40,259 nucleotides of DNA from Litorilinea aerophila (GCA_945905745.1 CAMDQF010000014.1:1-40259), one strand, 5' to 3'. Numbered from the stretch's first letter, positions 1 to 8,894 are shown. Notes: generated from the sequence alone by a model not told the origin. Numbers and translations: made by a program.

Positions 1-1
1 A

Positions 2-655
2 CGACCATCATCCGTGATTTCGATCGACAAAACATCAACGTTCCTTATATCCAATGGGATTCTCAGCTCGGCTGACATGCGATTGGCCCTTTCTGAGTGC
101 TTGATGAAAGACCCTATTCTATGTCAACCCCCTGAATTCCGAAAGAGCCACTTTTCCTTCGACCCATTGCTGGAAAATTTGGCCTACGGCATGATGTTTG
201 ATCTGACAGACCTGGCCGACATTCTGGAAGTGCGCTTTCACATTGAGCACAGCATGATCGATCAGGCGGTCGCGGCGGTCACGGATGAACAGTTAGAACA
301 GTTCAGGTCTGTTCTGGCGCGGATGCGAATCCTCTTGGAACAGGGCAAGGATTATGCCGAGGAAGATCGGCTATTCCACCGCACCCTCTGGGCCAATGGT
401 AAGAACCGCAGCGTGGGCAAAATTGTCGATGCTTTCTGGATGGTCTTCTCCCAGGCGCGCCAACGGACACAGATTCCATTGAATCCCGATCGCATGCAAG
501 TCTACCAATGGCATGCAGACATTGTGGAGTCACTGGCGGCACGGGACAATGAAGCAGCCCGGGTGGCTATTGTGCGTCATTACGGCAATATCCAGCGGGT
601 GCTGAACGAAATGCGCATTTCCCGCAATGAGCAGGATGTAGCGACAACGAATTAA
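2..655 (+). CDS. GntR/FadR-type regulator, FCD ligand-binding domain, 5' partial
   Basis: The C-terminal ~150 residues resemble the all-helical FCD effector domain of FadR-subfamily GntR regulators. One helix carries EEDRLFHRTLW, matching the family's D-x3-H metal/ligand motif, and the end has the typical EAARVAIVRHYGN helix. No winged helix-turn-helix is visible. The frame is open to base 2 and the first possible start is a GTG at 14, so the DNA-binding part probably lies before the window. A truncated regulator cannot be excluded. It stands 81 bases before a run of same-strand sugar-catabolic genes, so it is the obvious candidate to control them by sensing a sugar acid. Ligand unknown. Confidence 0.72.
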   Translation, partial: RPSSVISIDKTSTFLISNGILSSADMRLALSECLMKDPILCQPPEFRKSHFSFDPLLENLAYGMMFDLTDLADILEVRFHIEHSMIDQAVAAVTDEQLEQFRSVLARMRILLEQGKDYAEEDRLFHRTLWANGKNRSVGKIVDAFWMVFSQARQRTQIPLNPDRMQVYQWHADIVESLAARDNEAARVAIVRHYGNIQRVLNEMRISRNEQDVATTN

Positions 656-736
656 ACTTCGCCATCACACGTACCTGCTACTTTTGGGTGTCTCCCCTTA
701 CACCCTATTTTCAGACAAAATTCTCAGGAAACCCCT

Positions 737-1822
737 ATGCAACCCACCACAGCCGCCCTGTTGGGCATCGAACACCCCCATTCCTTAGCCCACCTGCGCA
801 CCCTGCAAGCCCTGCCCGAAGTAGGCGAGATTCTGCTCTGGGATGAAAACGAGCAGGCCCTGGCCGCGGCTGTGGACAAGCAAGGCGCCAAAGTCAGCGC
901 AACCTTCACCGATCTGGACCAACTGCTGGCCCGACCCGACCTCTTTTTTGTGATTGCTGCTCTGCGCAATGATCGGGGGCCGGAGATCTTTGTCCGTGTT
1001 CTGGAAGCGGGCAAACATCTGATGGCGGAAAAGCCGATTGGTCGCACTGCCGCCGACACCGAACGGGTGATCGCCGTGGCGCAACGCACGGGCACCCACC
1101 TGGGGGTCTGCTATCAGAATCGCACCCTCCCTGCGGTGCAACTGATGCGCCAGTTGGTCGGCGACGGGCTAATCGGGCCGCTGATCTCCGTGGAGATGCG
1201 CATGATCACCACACGGGTGGCCGCGCGCAATCCAGCCAACTGGCTTTTCAACCACGCGTACGCGGGCGGCGGCATCCTCTCCTGGCTGGGTTGCCATTAT
1301 ATTGATATGATCCGCTATGTGACCGGCGATGAAATTGTCGCGGTAAGCGCGGAGGTCGCCACCCGCAGCGGCGAGGCGATTGATGTGGAGGATGTGGCGA
1401 CACTCGCCCTGCGCTTCCGTTCCGGCGCGATCGGGTCGCTCCATGCCGGCTATATGATGGCGCTGAGCGGTGGTGGCTATCACAACAAAGCGGGCTATGA
1501 CACCTACGGCGGTTTCAACGGTCAGCTTGGCCGCATCACCTGGAGTTCGCCGGCTTCGCCCACTAAAATTAGCGCCGAGAGCCTCCATCCTGCCTGGGCC
1601 AGCGCCCCCCAACGGAGCTTTGATCTGCCCCTGGCCGAATCGCCGGCCTATGGGGGCGTTTCTGGCGAACAGTTCCTGCGTGACTTTATCCGCGCAGCCC
1701 AGGGCCAGGGCACGGCTTGGAGCTCCGGCAGCGATGCCTTGCAGGTGGCGCGCATCGTCGACGCGGCCTACGAATCGAGCCGCAGTGGTCGGCGGGTTGC
1801 GATTGCCGCACCAAAAAGTTAG
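737..1822 (+). CDS. Gfo/Idh/MocA family NAD(P)-dependent oxidoreductase
   Basis: 361 aa, usual length for the family. The N-terminal Rossmann half carries the family's EKP motif (residues 98-100, Lys being the conserved catalytic/cofactor residue). The C-terminal half has GGGILSWLGCHYID (178-190) with His187 and Asp190, the expected active-site pair. The usual Asp of the GGxLxDxGxH pattern is Trp here, and the glycine-rich cofactor loop is poorly kept (LGIEHPHS), so substrate or cofactor use may be atypical. The start ATG follows AGGAAACCCCT. First enzyme of the + strand operon. Such enzymes oxidise or reduce sugar, inositol or sugar-acid hydroxyls; the substrate cannot be read from the sequence. 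Confidence 0.88.
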   Translation: MQPTTAALLGIEHPHSLAHLRTLQALPEVGEILLWDENEQALAAAVDKQGAKVSATFTDLDQLLARPDLFFVIAALRNDRGPEIFVRVLEAGKHLMAEKPIGRTAADTERVIAVAQRTGTHLGVCYQNRTLPAVQLMRQLVGDGLIGPLISVEMRMITTRVAARNPANWLFNHAYAGGGILSWLGCHYIDMIRYVTGDEIVAVSAEVATRSGEAIDVEDVATLALRFRSGAIGSLHAGYMMALSGGGYHNKAGYDTYGGFNGQLGRITWSSPASPTKISAESLHPAWASAPQRSFDLPLAESPAYGGVSGEQFLRDFIRAAQGQGTAWSSGSDALQVARIVDAAYESSRSGRRVAIAAPKS

Positions 1823-1881
1823 GAGTTATGAGTTAGGAGTTATGGCAGTACGTACCTGACACCTAACTCGTAACTCCTAAC
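1818..1881. repeat. Inverted repeat, 20-bp arms, after the first oxidoreductase
   Basis: Arms 1818-1837 and 1862-1881 pair at 19 of 20 positions around a 24-nt loop. Each arm is itself built from the short unit GTTAGGAGTTA. The left arm overlaps the stop codon at 1820-1822. It could attenuate transcription between the first oxidoreductase and the next gene, or be a dispersed palindromic repeat; there is no T-run. Confidence 0.75.
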
Positions 1882-1919
1882 TCTTAACCCGTCATCCTTT
1901 CCTCTTGGAGACCAAACCA

Positions 1920-2777
1920 ATGATCAACTTCCCGCGTTCGACCTTCACCTGGAAATCCCATCCCTGGTATCCCGATCCCTACTACCGCTATACGGGTGGC
2001 TTTGTTGGGCAGCCGGGGCAAGTCTACCATGTGCGTTTCAACATCGAGGCCAGTTGTACCATCCAGGATGAAGCCACGGGCCAACGCAGCGAACTCTTTA
2101 TCGGCGCGCCCTGTCGCACGGAATATACGATTGCCACACGCAACCTCTTTCAGGTGCCGAGCGCCGAGTTCCGCTTCCCCTTCAGCCGTCGTTACCGGCT
2201 GGGGCTGGCGAAAAGGCCGAGTATGGAACAGGAAGAGGTCTCGGTTGCTCTGCTCAGCGAATCCCTGGCCGAGCATCGGATTGATCTGCGCAGTTTTGCC
2301 AATGTCAGTGAACTGACGGACGCGCGCCAGATCGCCACAGCCGCGTTGAATAACGACCTGCTCAACGCTATCTCCACCTACCGGGATGCGGACCGCGGGC
2401 TGACAGTTTCCGTCGAGTACCCGGTCAATCTGATCAACCTCAATGTACCAGATGGCGAGTTTCAGATTTGCACAGGCCCCGTGATCCTGCCCGATCTGGC
2501 TACCTGGGATGGCAGTGAAGTCAGACGGGTCTTTCTGGCCCACGTCGCCATCACCGCCTTTGACCATGTGGAGTTCATCCTACAACGTGAAGTCGCAGCT
2601 GCGCCGGAAGAACGCGCCTGGCTCGATCAACCGCGCGGTCGCGACCGCTATGAATTGCTCGACCCCAACAAACGCCCGCCCAACTACCCTCCCCCACGCC
2701 CCAAACCCACCGTCTACAACGAAGTCTGGGAATTGCCGGCGACCAATGTAGTGCTACGCGCGGAGAATATAGGATAA
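1920..2777 (+). CDS. Protein of unknown function between two sugar oxidoreductases
   Basis: About 285 aa. I do not recognise the family. The ATG at 1920 is chosen over an upstream in-frame TTG (1905) because a GGAG at 1907-1910 sits nine bases before it. No signal peptide or membrane segment is visible. The protein is soluble, rich in Tyr/Pro/Arg at its ends (start MINFPRSTFTW; a Pro-rich stretch near residue 265) and looks mostly beta with an internal helical part. It stops 2 bases before the next oxidoreductase, so the two are almost certainly co-translated. A role in the same pathway, for example as a subunit or a sugar-processing enzyme, is inference from position only. Confidence 0.8.
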   Translation: MINFPRSTFTWKSHPWYPDPYYRYTGGFVGQPGQVYHVRFNIEASCTIQDEATGQRSELFIGAPCRTEYTIATRNLFQVPSAEFRFPFSRRYRLGLAKRPSMEQEEVSVALLSESLAEHRIDLRSFANVSELTDARQIATAALNNDLLNAISTYRDADRGLTVSVEYPVNLINLNVPDGEFQICTGPVILPDLATWDGSEVRRVFLAHVAITAFDHVEFILQREVAAAPEERAWLDQPRGRDRYELLDPNKRPPNYPPPRPKPTVYNEVWELPATNVVLRAENIG

Positions 2778-2779
2778 CC

Positions 2780-3835
2780 ATGGCAACCTACAAAGCAGTG
2801 ATCATCGGACTCACCGGTATCGGCGCGCGGCGTCCCAGCGAAACCGGGAAGTGGCCCATCTATGGCGTCATGCCCCGCTCGCACGCCGCGGCCTATCATC
2901 GCCACCCACAGACCGAAGTAGTGGCTGTTTGCGACATTCGCCAAGAGGCGCTGGACAGCTTCCAGCGTGAGTGGGCCGACATCTGGCCCAATGTGCGTTG
3001 CTACACAGACTATCAGGCCATGCTGGCGCAGGAAAAGCCCGATCTGGTCAGCGTCTGCACACCGGATCATCTCCATGCCGACATTACGGTGGACACTGCC
3101 GATGGAGGGGCCAAAGCAATACTATGCGAAAAGCCGATTGCCACGACGCTGGCCGATGCTGACCGCATGATTGCCGCGGCGGAGAGGAACGGGGTGCTGC
3201 TCTCGATTGAGCATACCCGGCGCTGGTCACCCATCTTCCTCAAAGCGCGCGATCTGATCCGCAGCGGCAGCTACGGCCCCCTGCGCGGCATTACGGCCAA
3301 TCTGTACAGCCTGCGCTCCATGCTCTTCCGCAACGGCACCCATTTAATGGATATGATCTGCTTCTTTGCCGACGCCGACCCGGCCTGGGTCTTTGCGGAG
3401 TTGGAAGAGGGTTTCGGCCATTTCACCGAATACAAAAGCGACGGCGGCCATGACCCCAAGACCGATCCCGCAGCCTCGGCCTACATCCACTTTGCCAACG
3501 GGGTGCGCGCCTATTACAACAGCCTCAAGATTTCTATGCCCGGTTCGCAATTTGAACTGGTTTGCGACAAGGCGCGCATCGAAGTTTCTGATCGGGGCGT
3601 CACGGTCATCCAGGGCGATAGCCATGCCGAGTGGGCCAAAGCCGATTTGCCGGTGGATGATTATATGTATACCTATCAACTGGCTGCGCTGGCCGAGCTG
3701 ATTCATGTGATGGAGCAGGGCGGATCGCTGATTTCGCCGGCCCGTGAGGCGCGCAAAACGCTGGAAATCATGTTGGCGATGCTCAAATCGCATGAACTGG
3801 GCAACGTGCGGGTCAACCTGCCCCTACAGTCATAG
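2780..3835 (+). CDS. Gfo/Idh/MocA family oxidoreductase, second copy in operon
   Basis: 351 aa. The Rossmann start (AVIIGLTGIG) is followed by VVAVCDIR, where Asp fits NAD ribose binding. EKP is at residues 117-119 and the catalytic-type His188/Asp191 are in RNGTHLMDM. Its insertion after GLTGIGARRPSETGKWPIYG is longer than in standard members. It differs strongly from the copy at 737-1822, so this is not a recent duplication. ATAGGATAACC before the ATG supplies a ribosome site inside the end of the preceding gene. Likely acts on a sugar or sugar-derived alcohol together with the neighbouring enzymes. Confidence 0.9.
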   Translation: MATYKAVIIGLTGIGARRPSETGKWPIYGVMPRSHAAAYHRHPQTEVVAVCDIRQEALDSFQREWADIWPNVRCYTDYQAMLAQEKPDLVSVCTPDHLHADITVDTADGGAKAILCEKPIATTLADADRMIAAAERNGVLLSIEHTRRWSPIFLKARDLIRSGSYGPLRGITANLYSLRSMLFRNGTHLMDMICFFADADPAWVFAELEEGFGHFTEYKSDGGHDPKTDPAASAYIHFANGVRAYYNSLKISMPGSQFELVCDKARIEVSDRGVTVIQGDSHAEWAKADLPVDDYMYTYQLAALAELIHVMEQGGSLISPAREARKTLEIMLAMLKSHELGNVRVNLPLQS

Positions 3836-3864
3836 ACAACCAACCGTATGGGGCCACACGACCC

Positions 3865-4101
3865 GTGACACAAAAAGGATGAAAAGCGGACGCAGATTTG
3901 CGCGGAAACAACAGATTGCGCAGATTCTTATCCGTGTTCATCCGTGGCGATTTTCAAGGCAGTGTTCATGCCCTAGGGGGCACAATCAGCAATGAAAATA
4001 GGGACGCAGAGGTCGCAAGCGGCGCAGAGGACGCAGATTTCGCAGATTGAATCCGTGTAAATCCGTCCTTTCCGTGTCATCCGTGTCCTATTTTCAAGTC
4101 A
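3865..4101. repeat. Dispersed palindromic intergenic repeats, two copies
   Basis: The 278-base gap before the aldo/keto reductase is filled by the window's commonest intergenic repeat: GGACGCAGATT..., a central part of the type ATCCGTGTAAATCCGTCC, and an inverted end ...GTGTCCTATTTTC. The segment around 3957-4005 also shares its TGTTCATGCCC and CAGCAATGAAAATAGGGAC words with the array at 29.7-30.16 kb. No ORF of interest lies here. Confidence 0.75.
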
Positions 4102-4113
4102 GGAGCCGAACCT

Positions 4114-5022
4114 ATGGAATACCGACAGCTTGGCAGGAGCGATCTCAAAGTCAGCGCGATTGGACTTGGCGCGGTGACTTTTAGCCGTGAAATCGACGAC
4201 ACCGCGGCTTTTTCCATCATGGATCACGCATTGGATCGGGGGATCAACCTGATCGACACCGCCGAAGCCTATAACAAAGGCGGCTCGGAAACAGTGGTTG
4301 GCCGCTGGTTCAAAGAGAGCGGCAAGCGGGACCGGGTGGTGTTGGCGACCAAGCTGATCCCGCCCCTGACCGCAGAGCGAATCCCCCAGGCGGTCGAGGA
4401 GAGCCTGCGCCGTTTGCAGACAGATGTGATCGATCTCTACCAGGTCCACGCCTTTGACAAAAACACGCCGATGGATGAATCCTTGGCCGCCTTGAGCAAA
4501 TTGGTTGACGAGGGCAAAGTGCGCTATTTGGGTTGCAGCAATTTTGCCGCCTGGCAACTCTGCAAAGCCCTCTGGCGGGCGGATGTAAATGGATGGCCCC
4601 GGCTGGAATCTGTCCAGCCCAATTACAATCTCGCTATCCGGGAGATCGAGAAAGAGATGTTGCCCCTCTGCGCCGACCAGCAGATCGGCGTCATCTCCTA
4701 TAGCCCGCTGGGGGCAGGCTTCTTGACGGGCAAGTATAGCCAAAGCTGGACAGCGCCCCAAGGCACCCGCTTTGACATCAGCCCCAACCACTGGGCAGTC
4801 TACGAGAACGCCCTTTCCATGCAGCGCATGGAAAAGTTGCGCAGCGAAGCCGCCGAAAGCGGTCGATCGATGGTGCAGCTTGCCCTGGCCTGGGTGCTGG
4901 GTCAGCCGGGCATCACCGCCACACTGATCGGGGGCCGCACCACAGCCCACATCGATCAGGCATTCGAGGCCAGCGAGGCAGGATTGTCGGCGGAATTGCG
5001 CGCCAAACTGAACAGTTGGTAG
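4114..5022 (+). CDS. Aldo/keto reductase
   Basis: 302-aa (beta/alpha)8 oxidoreductase with the full catalytic tetrad in place: Asp48 and Tyr53 (IDTAEAY), Lys80 (LATK) and His112 (YQVH). The start MEYRQLGRSDLKVS is typical of the general AKR group that reduces aldehydes or keto sugars with NADPH. AGGAGCCGAACCT precedes the ATG. It follows a 278-base repeat-filled gap after the oxidoreductases but keeps the same strand and theme. One of three intact AKRs and one AKR fragment in this window. Confidence 0.93.
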   Translation: MEYRQLGRSDLKVSAIGLGAVTFSREIDDTAAFSIMDHALDRGINLIDTAEAYNKGGSETVVGRWFKESGKRDRVVLATKLIPPLTAERIPQAVEESLRRLQTDVIDLYQVHAFDKNTPMDESLAALSKLVDEGKVRYLGCSNFAAWQLCKALWRADVNGWPRLESVQPNYNLAIREIEKEMLPLCADQQIGVISYSPLGAGFLTGKYSQSWTAPQGTRFDISPNHWAVYENALSMQRMEKLRSEAAESGRSMVQLALAWVLGQPGITATLIGGRTTAHIDQAFEASEAGLSAELRAKLNSW

Positions 5023-5170
5023 CCTGTAGATGATGAAACTGGTGACTGCAACCGGGGATACTGAAATGTGTCCAGGCAAGCAGCAGAAAACGACTGTCGA
5101 TGGCGGAGTTTCCCTATGACACCGGCATCCACATCCTTTGTCAAACGAATAGAAAAAGGGGGACATGCGA

Positions 5171-6316
5171 ATGGCAATCTACGACCTGCTCTTGCGCGGT
5201 GGTATCCTGATAGACCCTGCCCAGACCATCCATGCGCCACGGGATGTGGCCTTTGCCAACGGACGGGTGGCGGCGGTGGCAGAGCGCATTGACCCGGCAG
5301 AGGCGCGGGCGGTGGTGGACTGCACAGGCCGTCTGGTGGTCCCCGGTCTTATCGACCTGCATGTGCATGTCTTCCCCGGCGTCAGCCACCTGGGCATCGA
5401 ACCGGACCCCCACTGCATCGCCCGTGGGGTGACCACCGCAGTGGATGCAGGTTCGGCGGGAGCGGACACCTTCCCCGGATTTCGCAAGTATGTCATTGAG
5501 GCCAGCGCCACCCGCCTCTTCGCCACCCTCAATATCTCCAGCCAGGGCATGCTCAGCCCGGCGGTGGGCGAACTGGACGACATTCGTTTTGCCAGCGTGC
5601 CCCGCGCCCTGGAAACCATCCAGGCCAACCGAGACCTGATTCTGGGCGTCAAAGTGCGGCTGACAAAGCACAGTATCGTCAGCGAGGCGGCGGGCATCCG
5701 TCCCCTGCACCTGGCGCGCGAGGCTGCCGACGCCGCGGGTCTGCCGATTATGGTCCACCCCCAGGACGCCTGGACCGATTCGGTGGACGATATTCTGGCT
5801 GTGATGCGCAAGGGAGACATCATGACCCACTGCTTCCACGCCATGCCCTGCGGTATCTTCGACGACAACCGGCGCATCCGCCCAGCGGTCTGGGATGCTG
5901 TGGAGCGGGGCATCATCTTCGACCTGGGCCACGGTGCGGGCAGCTTCAACTGGGGTGTGGCAGAAGCGGCCCTGGCCCAAGGCTTTCTGCCCCAGACCAT
6001 CTCCAGCGACCTGCACCACTACAATGTCAACGGGCCGGTCTACGACCTGGTGACGACGATCTCCAAATTTCTCTACCTGGGACTCTCCCTGGATGATGCC
6101 TTGTCCAGGGTGACGGCGATTCCGGCCCAGGTGATGGGCATGGCCGACGCCATCGGCACATTGAAAGTCGGCGCGTGGGGGGATGCGGTGGTGCTGGCAG
6201 TGGAGGAGGGCAGTTTCGCGCTGGTGGATTCGGCAGGCGTGACACGCAGCGGGCGTCGGATGCTGTCGCCCCGGACAGTCATCCGCCAGGGGCAAGTCTA
6301 CACACCGATAGTTTGA
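5171..6316 (+). CDS. Amidohydrolase/deacetylase-type metallohydrolase (EF_0837-like)
   Basis: About 381 aa, amidohydrolase superfamily. The N-terminal beta-sandwich strands are followed by PGLIDLHVHVF, the first metal-binding HxH. Later come GVKVRLT (probable carboxylated Lys region), MVHPQ and MTHCFH (His ligands) and ISSDLHH (catalytic Asp). This order matches the dihydroorotase-like deacetylase branch that includes EF_0837-type proteins; some of that branch remove acetyl from hydroxy acids. An ATG at 5165 is also in frame, but the AAAAAGGGGG ribosome site ends at 5162 and fits 5171 better. Probably hydrolyses an acylated or cyclic intermediate of this operon's substrate (inference). Confidence 0.85.
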   Translation: MAIYDLLLRGGILIDPAQTIHAPRDVAFANGRVAAVAERIDPAEARAVVDCTGRLVVPGLIDLHVHVFPGVSHLGIEPDPHCIARGVTTAVDAGSAGADTFPGFRKYVIEASATRLFATLNISSQGMLSPAVGELDDIRFASVPRALETIQANRDLILGVKVRLTKHSIVSEAAGIRPLHLAREAADAAGLPIMVHPQDAWTDSVDDILAVMRKGDIMTHCFHAMPCGIFDDNRRIRPAVWDAVERGIIFDLGHGAGSFNWGVAEAALAQGFLPQTISSDLHHYNVNGPVYDLVTTISKFLYLGLSLDDALSRVTAIPAQVMGMADAIGTLKVGAWGDAVVLAVEEGSFALVDSAGVTRSGRRMLSPRTVIRQGQVYTPIV

Positions 6317-6434
6317 ACATCTGTCTGCGCACTGTGCCCTTTCCACTGCTAAATCGCCCGGTCAGCTTGTCACCTTGTCAAGCATATCGTTCCAGCGGTC
6401 CCCATTCTGAACACTGACGAAAGAGAGCAAACCC

Positions 6435-7091
6435 ATGCAGGAGATTATTGAAGGACTCAAACGTTTCGACACGGCCACTGTCTTCAACGCGCTGGTGCTG
6501 AAGCTGGGGCTGCCCAATGAAGAGTATACGGACCACACAATCCGCTGTCTGCTGCCCGAGCTGGGCAGTGCGGTGGGTTTCGCCGTGACCGCCCAGGTGA
6601 CCACCAACGACGCCGACGGCTCCGGTCTGGAGTGGTTGGACTACTACGCCTATCTGGAGAGCCAGCCGGGGCCGCTGCTGGCAGTTTTGCAGGATGTGGA
6701 CTCGCGACCGGGACGTGGGGCCAGCTTCGGCGACGGGATGGCCCGGGTGCACCGGCGGCTGGGTGTGGCCGGGGTACTGGTGGAGGGGACTGTGCGGGAT
6801 TTGGCCGGGATCGGCCAGGTGGGGCTGCCTGTCTGGGCTTTGGGCACAGTGCCGGGCCACGGGGTCTTTCGGGTCATCGGTTTTGGCGGGCCGGTGCGGG
6901 TGGGCCAGCTGACCATCCACCCCGGCGATCTGCTGATGGCCGACGGCGATGGCTGCGTGCGTATCCCTGTGGAACAGGCCGCCGATGTGCTGCGCCTGGC
7001 CGGGGAGGTGCGGGCCAAAGAGCAGGCCATCTTCGATTTCTACGCCGCCCCGGACTTTTCCGTGGCCCGGATGCGGGCGCAGACTAGGTAG
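6435..7091 (+). CDS. RraA-like aldolase/decarboxylase family protein
   Basis: 218 aa, the normal size for the RraA/HMG-aldolase fold. GVLVEGTVRDLAGI carries the Arg-Asp pair that binds substrate and divalent metal in 4-hydroxy-4-methyl-2-oxoglutarate aldolases. IHPGDLLMADGDGCVRIP is the conserved C-terminal block. Members of this fold cleave 4-hydroxy-2-oxo acids to pyruvate plus a carbonyl product; others only bind RNase E, which is unlikely here given the operon. It is the last gene of the + strand cluster, ahead of the hairpin at 7171-7206. A carbon-carbon cleavage step after oxidation and dehydration is a sensible inference. Confidence 0.87.
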   Translation: MQEIIEGLKRFDTATVFNALVLKLGLPNEEYTDHTIRCLLPELGSAVGFAVTAQVTTNDADGSGLEWLDYYAYLESQPGPLLAVLQDVDSRPGRGASFGDGMARVHRRLGVAGVLVEGTVRDLAGIGQVGLPVWALGTVPGHGVFRVIGFGGPVRVGQLTIHPGDLLMADGDGCVRIPVEQAADVLRLAGEVRAKEQAIFDFYAAPDFSVARMRAQTR

Positions 7092-7170
7092 CGGGCGCAG
7101 GCCGGGAAGTGAGGAAAAGATAGAACGCGGATGACGCGGAAAGGGCTGCTTTACGCGGATAAGAATTGGC

Positions 7171-7206
7171 AAGAGCTGCCAGGTTTTCTGAAACCTGGCA
7201 GCTCTT
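7171..7206. terminator. Bidirectional hairpin between convergent operons
   Basis: Perfect 16-bp arms (7171-7186 and 7191-7206) around TCTG. The arms end in AA/TT, so the RNA carries short U stretches on either strand. It lies between the + strand operon ending at 7091 and the - strand operon ending at 7217, exactly where a shared terminator is needed. Confidence 0.85.
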
Positions 7207-7216
7207 TGCTTAAATT

Positions 7217-8401
7217 TTACAGTGTAAAGGTATGTAGAGCCGTGCGGTTGGCCTTGATAAAATCCCAGTCATATTCCACGCCCAGCCCCGGCCCATCGGG
7301 TACGGGGACTGTGCCGTCGGGCGCGAGGTCCTCCGGCTGATCGGAGTAGCCGTTGGTGTAGACCGGCGGCACCATATTGGTCATGCCCGGCCCCATCAGC
7401 GCCATCTCGTAAAAATGGGAGTTGCGCAGGGCAGCCAGGACGGCCCGATGGGCTGGTCCGCAAGCGTGTAGCTGGACATCCAGCCCCAACGCCTCGCAGA
7501 AGGTGGCAATCTTCAGCGCGCCGGTAATGCCCAGGTCATATTCCGGGTCCGCGTGGATCATATCGCAGCCGCCCGCCAGCATGAAGTTGGCCTTCTGCTC
7601 CACGCCCCGCACATGCTCGCTGACCAGAATCGGCGTCTGCAAGCGCTCGCGCAGACGCTTGTGGCCCTCCACCGCCACACCGCTGTCCCGGTAGGGGTCC
7701 TCGTACCAGAGACAGCCCGCCTCGTCGCAGACCCGCCCCACGTAGAGCGCATCCAACCAGGTGCGCAGTTGGCAGGCCGGGTCCACCATGATGTGCATGC
7801 CATCGCCCACCGCGGCGCGCACGCCCAAAATGGTGGCCGCCTCTTTGGCTACGTTGCCCTCGTGCCAGCCGTGGATTTTGAAACCGACAAAACCGGCCTC
7901 CTTGCAGGCCACCGCGTAGTCGGCGTAGGCCTGGGGGCTGTCCAACCCGCCCGCTTCCACCTGGCCGTGATAGGTGCTGGCATAGGTGGGCAGCCGCTCC
8001 CGGTAGGCTCCCAGTAGCTTGGCGACGGAAGTATTGTACTTTTTGCCCGCCAAATCCCAGAGGGCAATATCCAGCACGCCGTGGCCCATGTGGTCATAGG
8101 CCCGCACCTCTCGCTTGAGGTCGTCGTAGATTATGGCGCGCTGCTCCGGGTCCCGGCCCAGAAGATTGGGAGCCAGCATTGTACACTGGCCCAGGCTGGA
8201 AGGCGTGCCCACCCAGTGGGTCACATACTCGCCCGCCGCGCCGTCGTCGCAGAGGATACGCACGGCGAAGCGCTCAGCGCTGAAGGTGCCGCCCTTTTTG
8301 TAGATGACGTTGCCTACACCGGCAGCCGAGTGGTCGCCCAACCCCATATTTTGTACCTGAAAGCGGAAGGCGTGAATTTCTACCCGATCAATACGGCTCA
8401 T
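7217..8401 (-). CDS. Mandelate racemase/enolase-superfamily sugar-acid dehydratase
   Basis: 394 aa. The TIM-barrel domain shows the metal ligands Asp207 (MVDPA), Glu234 (WYEDP) and Glu262 (VSEH), a Lys-x-His motif K175-I-H177 (FKIHGW) where this superfamily places its acid/base, and His312 (LHACGP) opposite. That set fits a sugar-acid or related carboxylate dehydratase/epimerase that abstracts the alpha proton. KxH rather than KxK separates it from muconate cycloisomerases. AGGAGACAGACCA precedes the ATG. Last gene of the - strand operon headed by aconitase X. Substrate unknown. Confidence 0.9.
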   Translation of the reverse strand: MSRIDRVEIHAFRFQVQNMGLGDHSAAGVGNVIYKKGGTFSAERFAVRILCDDGAAGEYVTHWVGTPSSLGQCTMLAPNLLGRDPEQRAIIYDDLKREVRAYDHMGHGVLDIALWDLAGKKYNTSVAKLLGAYRERLPTYASTYHGQVEAGGLDSPQAYADYAVACKEAGFVGFKIHGWHEGNVAKEAATILGVRAAVGDGMHIMVDPACQLRTWLDALYVGRVCDEAGCLWYEDPYRDSGVAVEGHKRLRERLQTPILVSEHVRGVEQKANFMLAGGCDMIHADPEYDLGITGALKIATFCEALGLDVQLHACGPAHRAVLAALRNSHFYEMALMGPGMTNMVPPVYTNGYSDQPEDLAPDGTVPVPDGPGLGVEYDWDFIKANRTALHTFTL

Positions 8402-8489
8402 TGGTCTGTCTCCTATCGCAAGAATTTAGCCACTGATAAACACTGATGAACGCGGGCAGGGAGTGATTCATCCAGAAAATTGTTCCCCG

Positions 8490-8795
8490 CTATTCGCCCG
8501 TTCCTCTTTCAATCTGGCGGGCGACTGCATAGACCTGGGAGGGATCGATGACCAACCCGACCGCCTGGAACTGCTGCACCATTCCGCCCAGGGCCGTGCG
8601 AAAGCCATCGGCGGCTTCCCGGCTCTCCCAGAGGGTGATGGAGACGCCCCGGCGGGTCTCCGGGTCCAGGCCGTAGGTGTAGCTGACGAAACCGGGCAAT
8701 TGGCGCAGCCGAGGAATCAGCTGCTCGTCGTTGAGTTGCAGAAGCTCGTCAGCCAGGGCCGGATTGTAGGCGTAGGTGGTGGTGCGGATATACAC
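8490..8795 (-). CDS. ABM-domain (dimeric alpha+beta barrel) small protein
   Basis: About 101 aa. I place the start at GTG 8795 because AGAGGT lies eight bases upstream, rather than at the far-upstream ATG that would run through an intergenic repeat. The pattern YIRTTTYAYNP...LIPRLRQLPGFVSYTYGLDPETRRGVSITLWESREAADGF is that of antibiotic biosynthesis monooxygenase-like domains (shown here with an internal gap). These form dimeric ferredoxin-like barrels and act as cofactor-free oxygenases or small-ligand binders. Sits between an aldo/keto reductase and an enolase-type dehydratase. Confidence 0.8.
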   Translation of the reverse strand: MYIRTTTYAYNPALADELLQLNDEQLIPRLRQLPGFVSYTYGLDPETRRGVSITLWESREAADGFRTALGGMVQQFQAVGLVIDPSQVYAVARQIERGTGE

Positions 8796-8812
8796 AAGTG
8801 ATACCTCTTTGA

Positions 8813-8888
8813 GCGGTAAAATAGATAGGGACGCGGATTGAATCCGTGCCAATCCGTCCTTTCCGCGTCGTCTGCGTTCCATCTTCAG
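8813..8888. repeat. Dispersed palindromic intergenic repeat copy
   Basis: Copy of the family seen at 3865-4101: AAAATAGATAGGGACGCGGATT, a central ATCCGTGCCAATCCGTCC, and an inverted end reading GCGTTCCATCTTCAG. It occupies most of the gap between the ABM gene and the aldo/keto reductase. Confidence 0.7.
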
Positions 8889-8894
8889 CCCGCA

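Noticed and set aside
5141..6346. 401-codon - strand frame
   Set aside because: Antisense of the amidohydrolase, His/Gln-rich with no recognisable domain.
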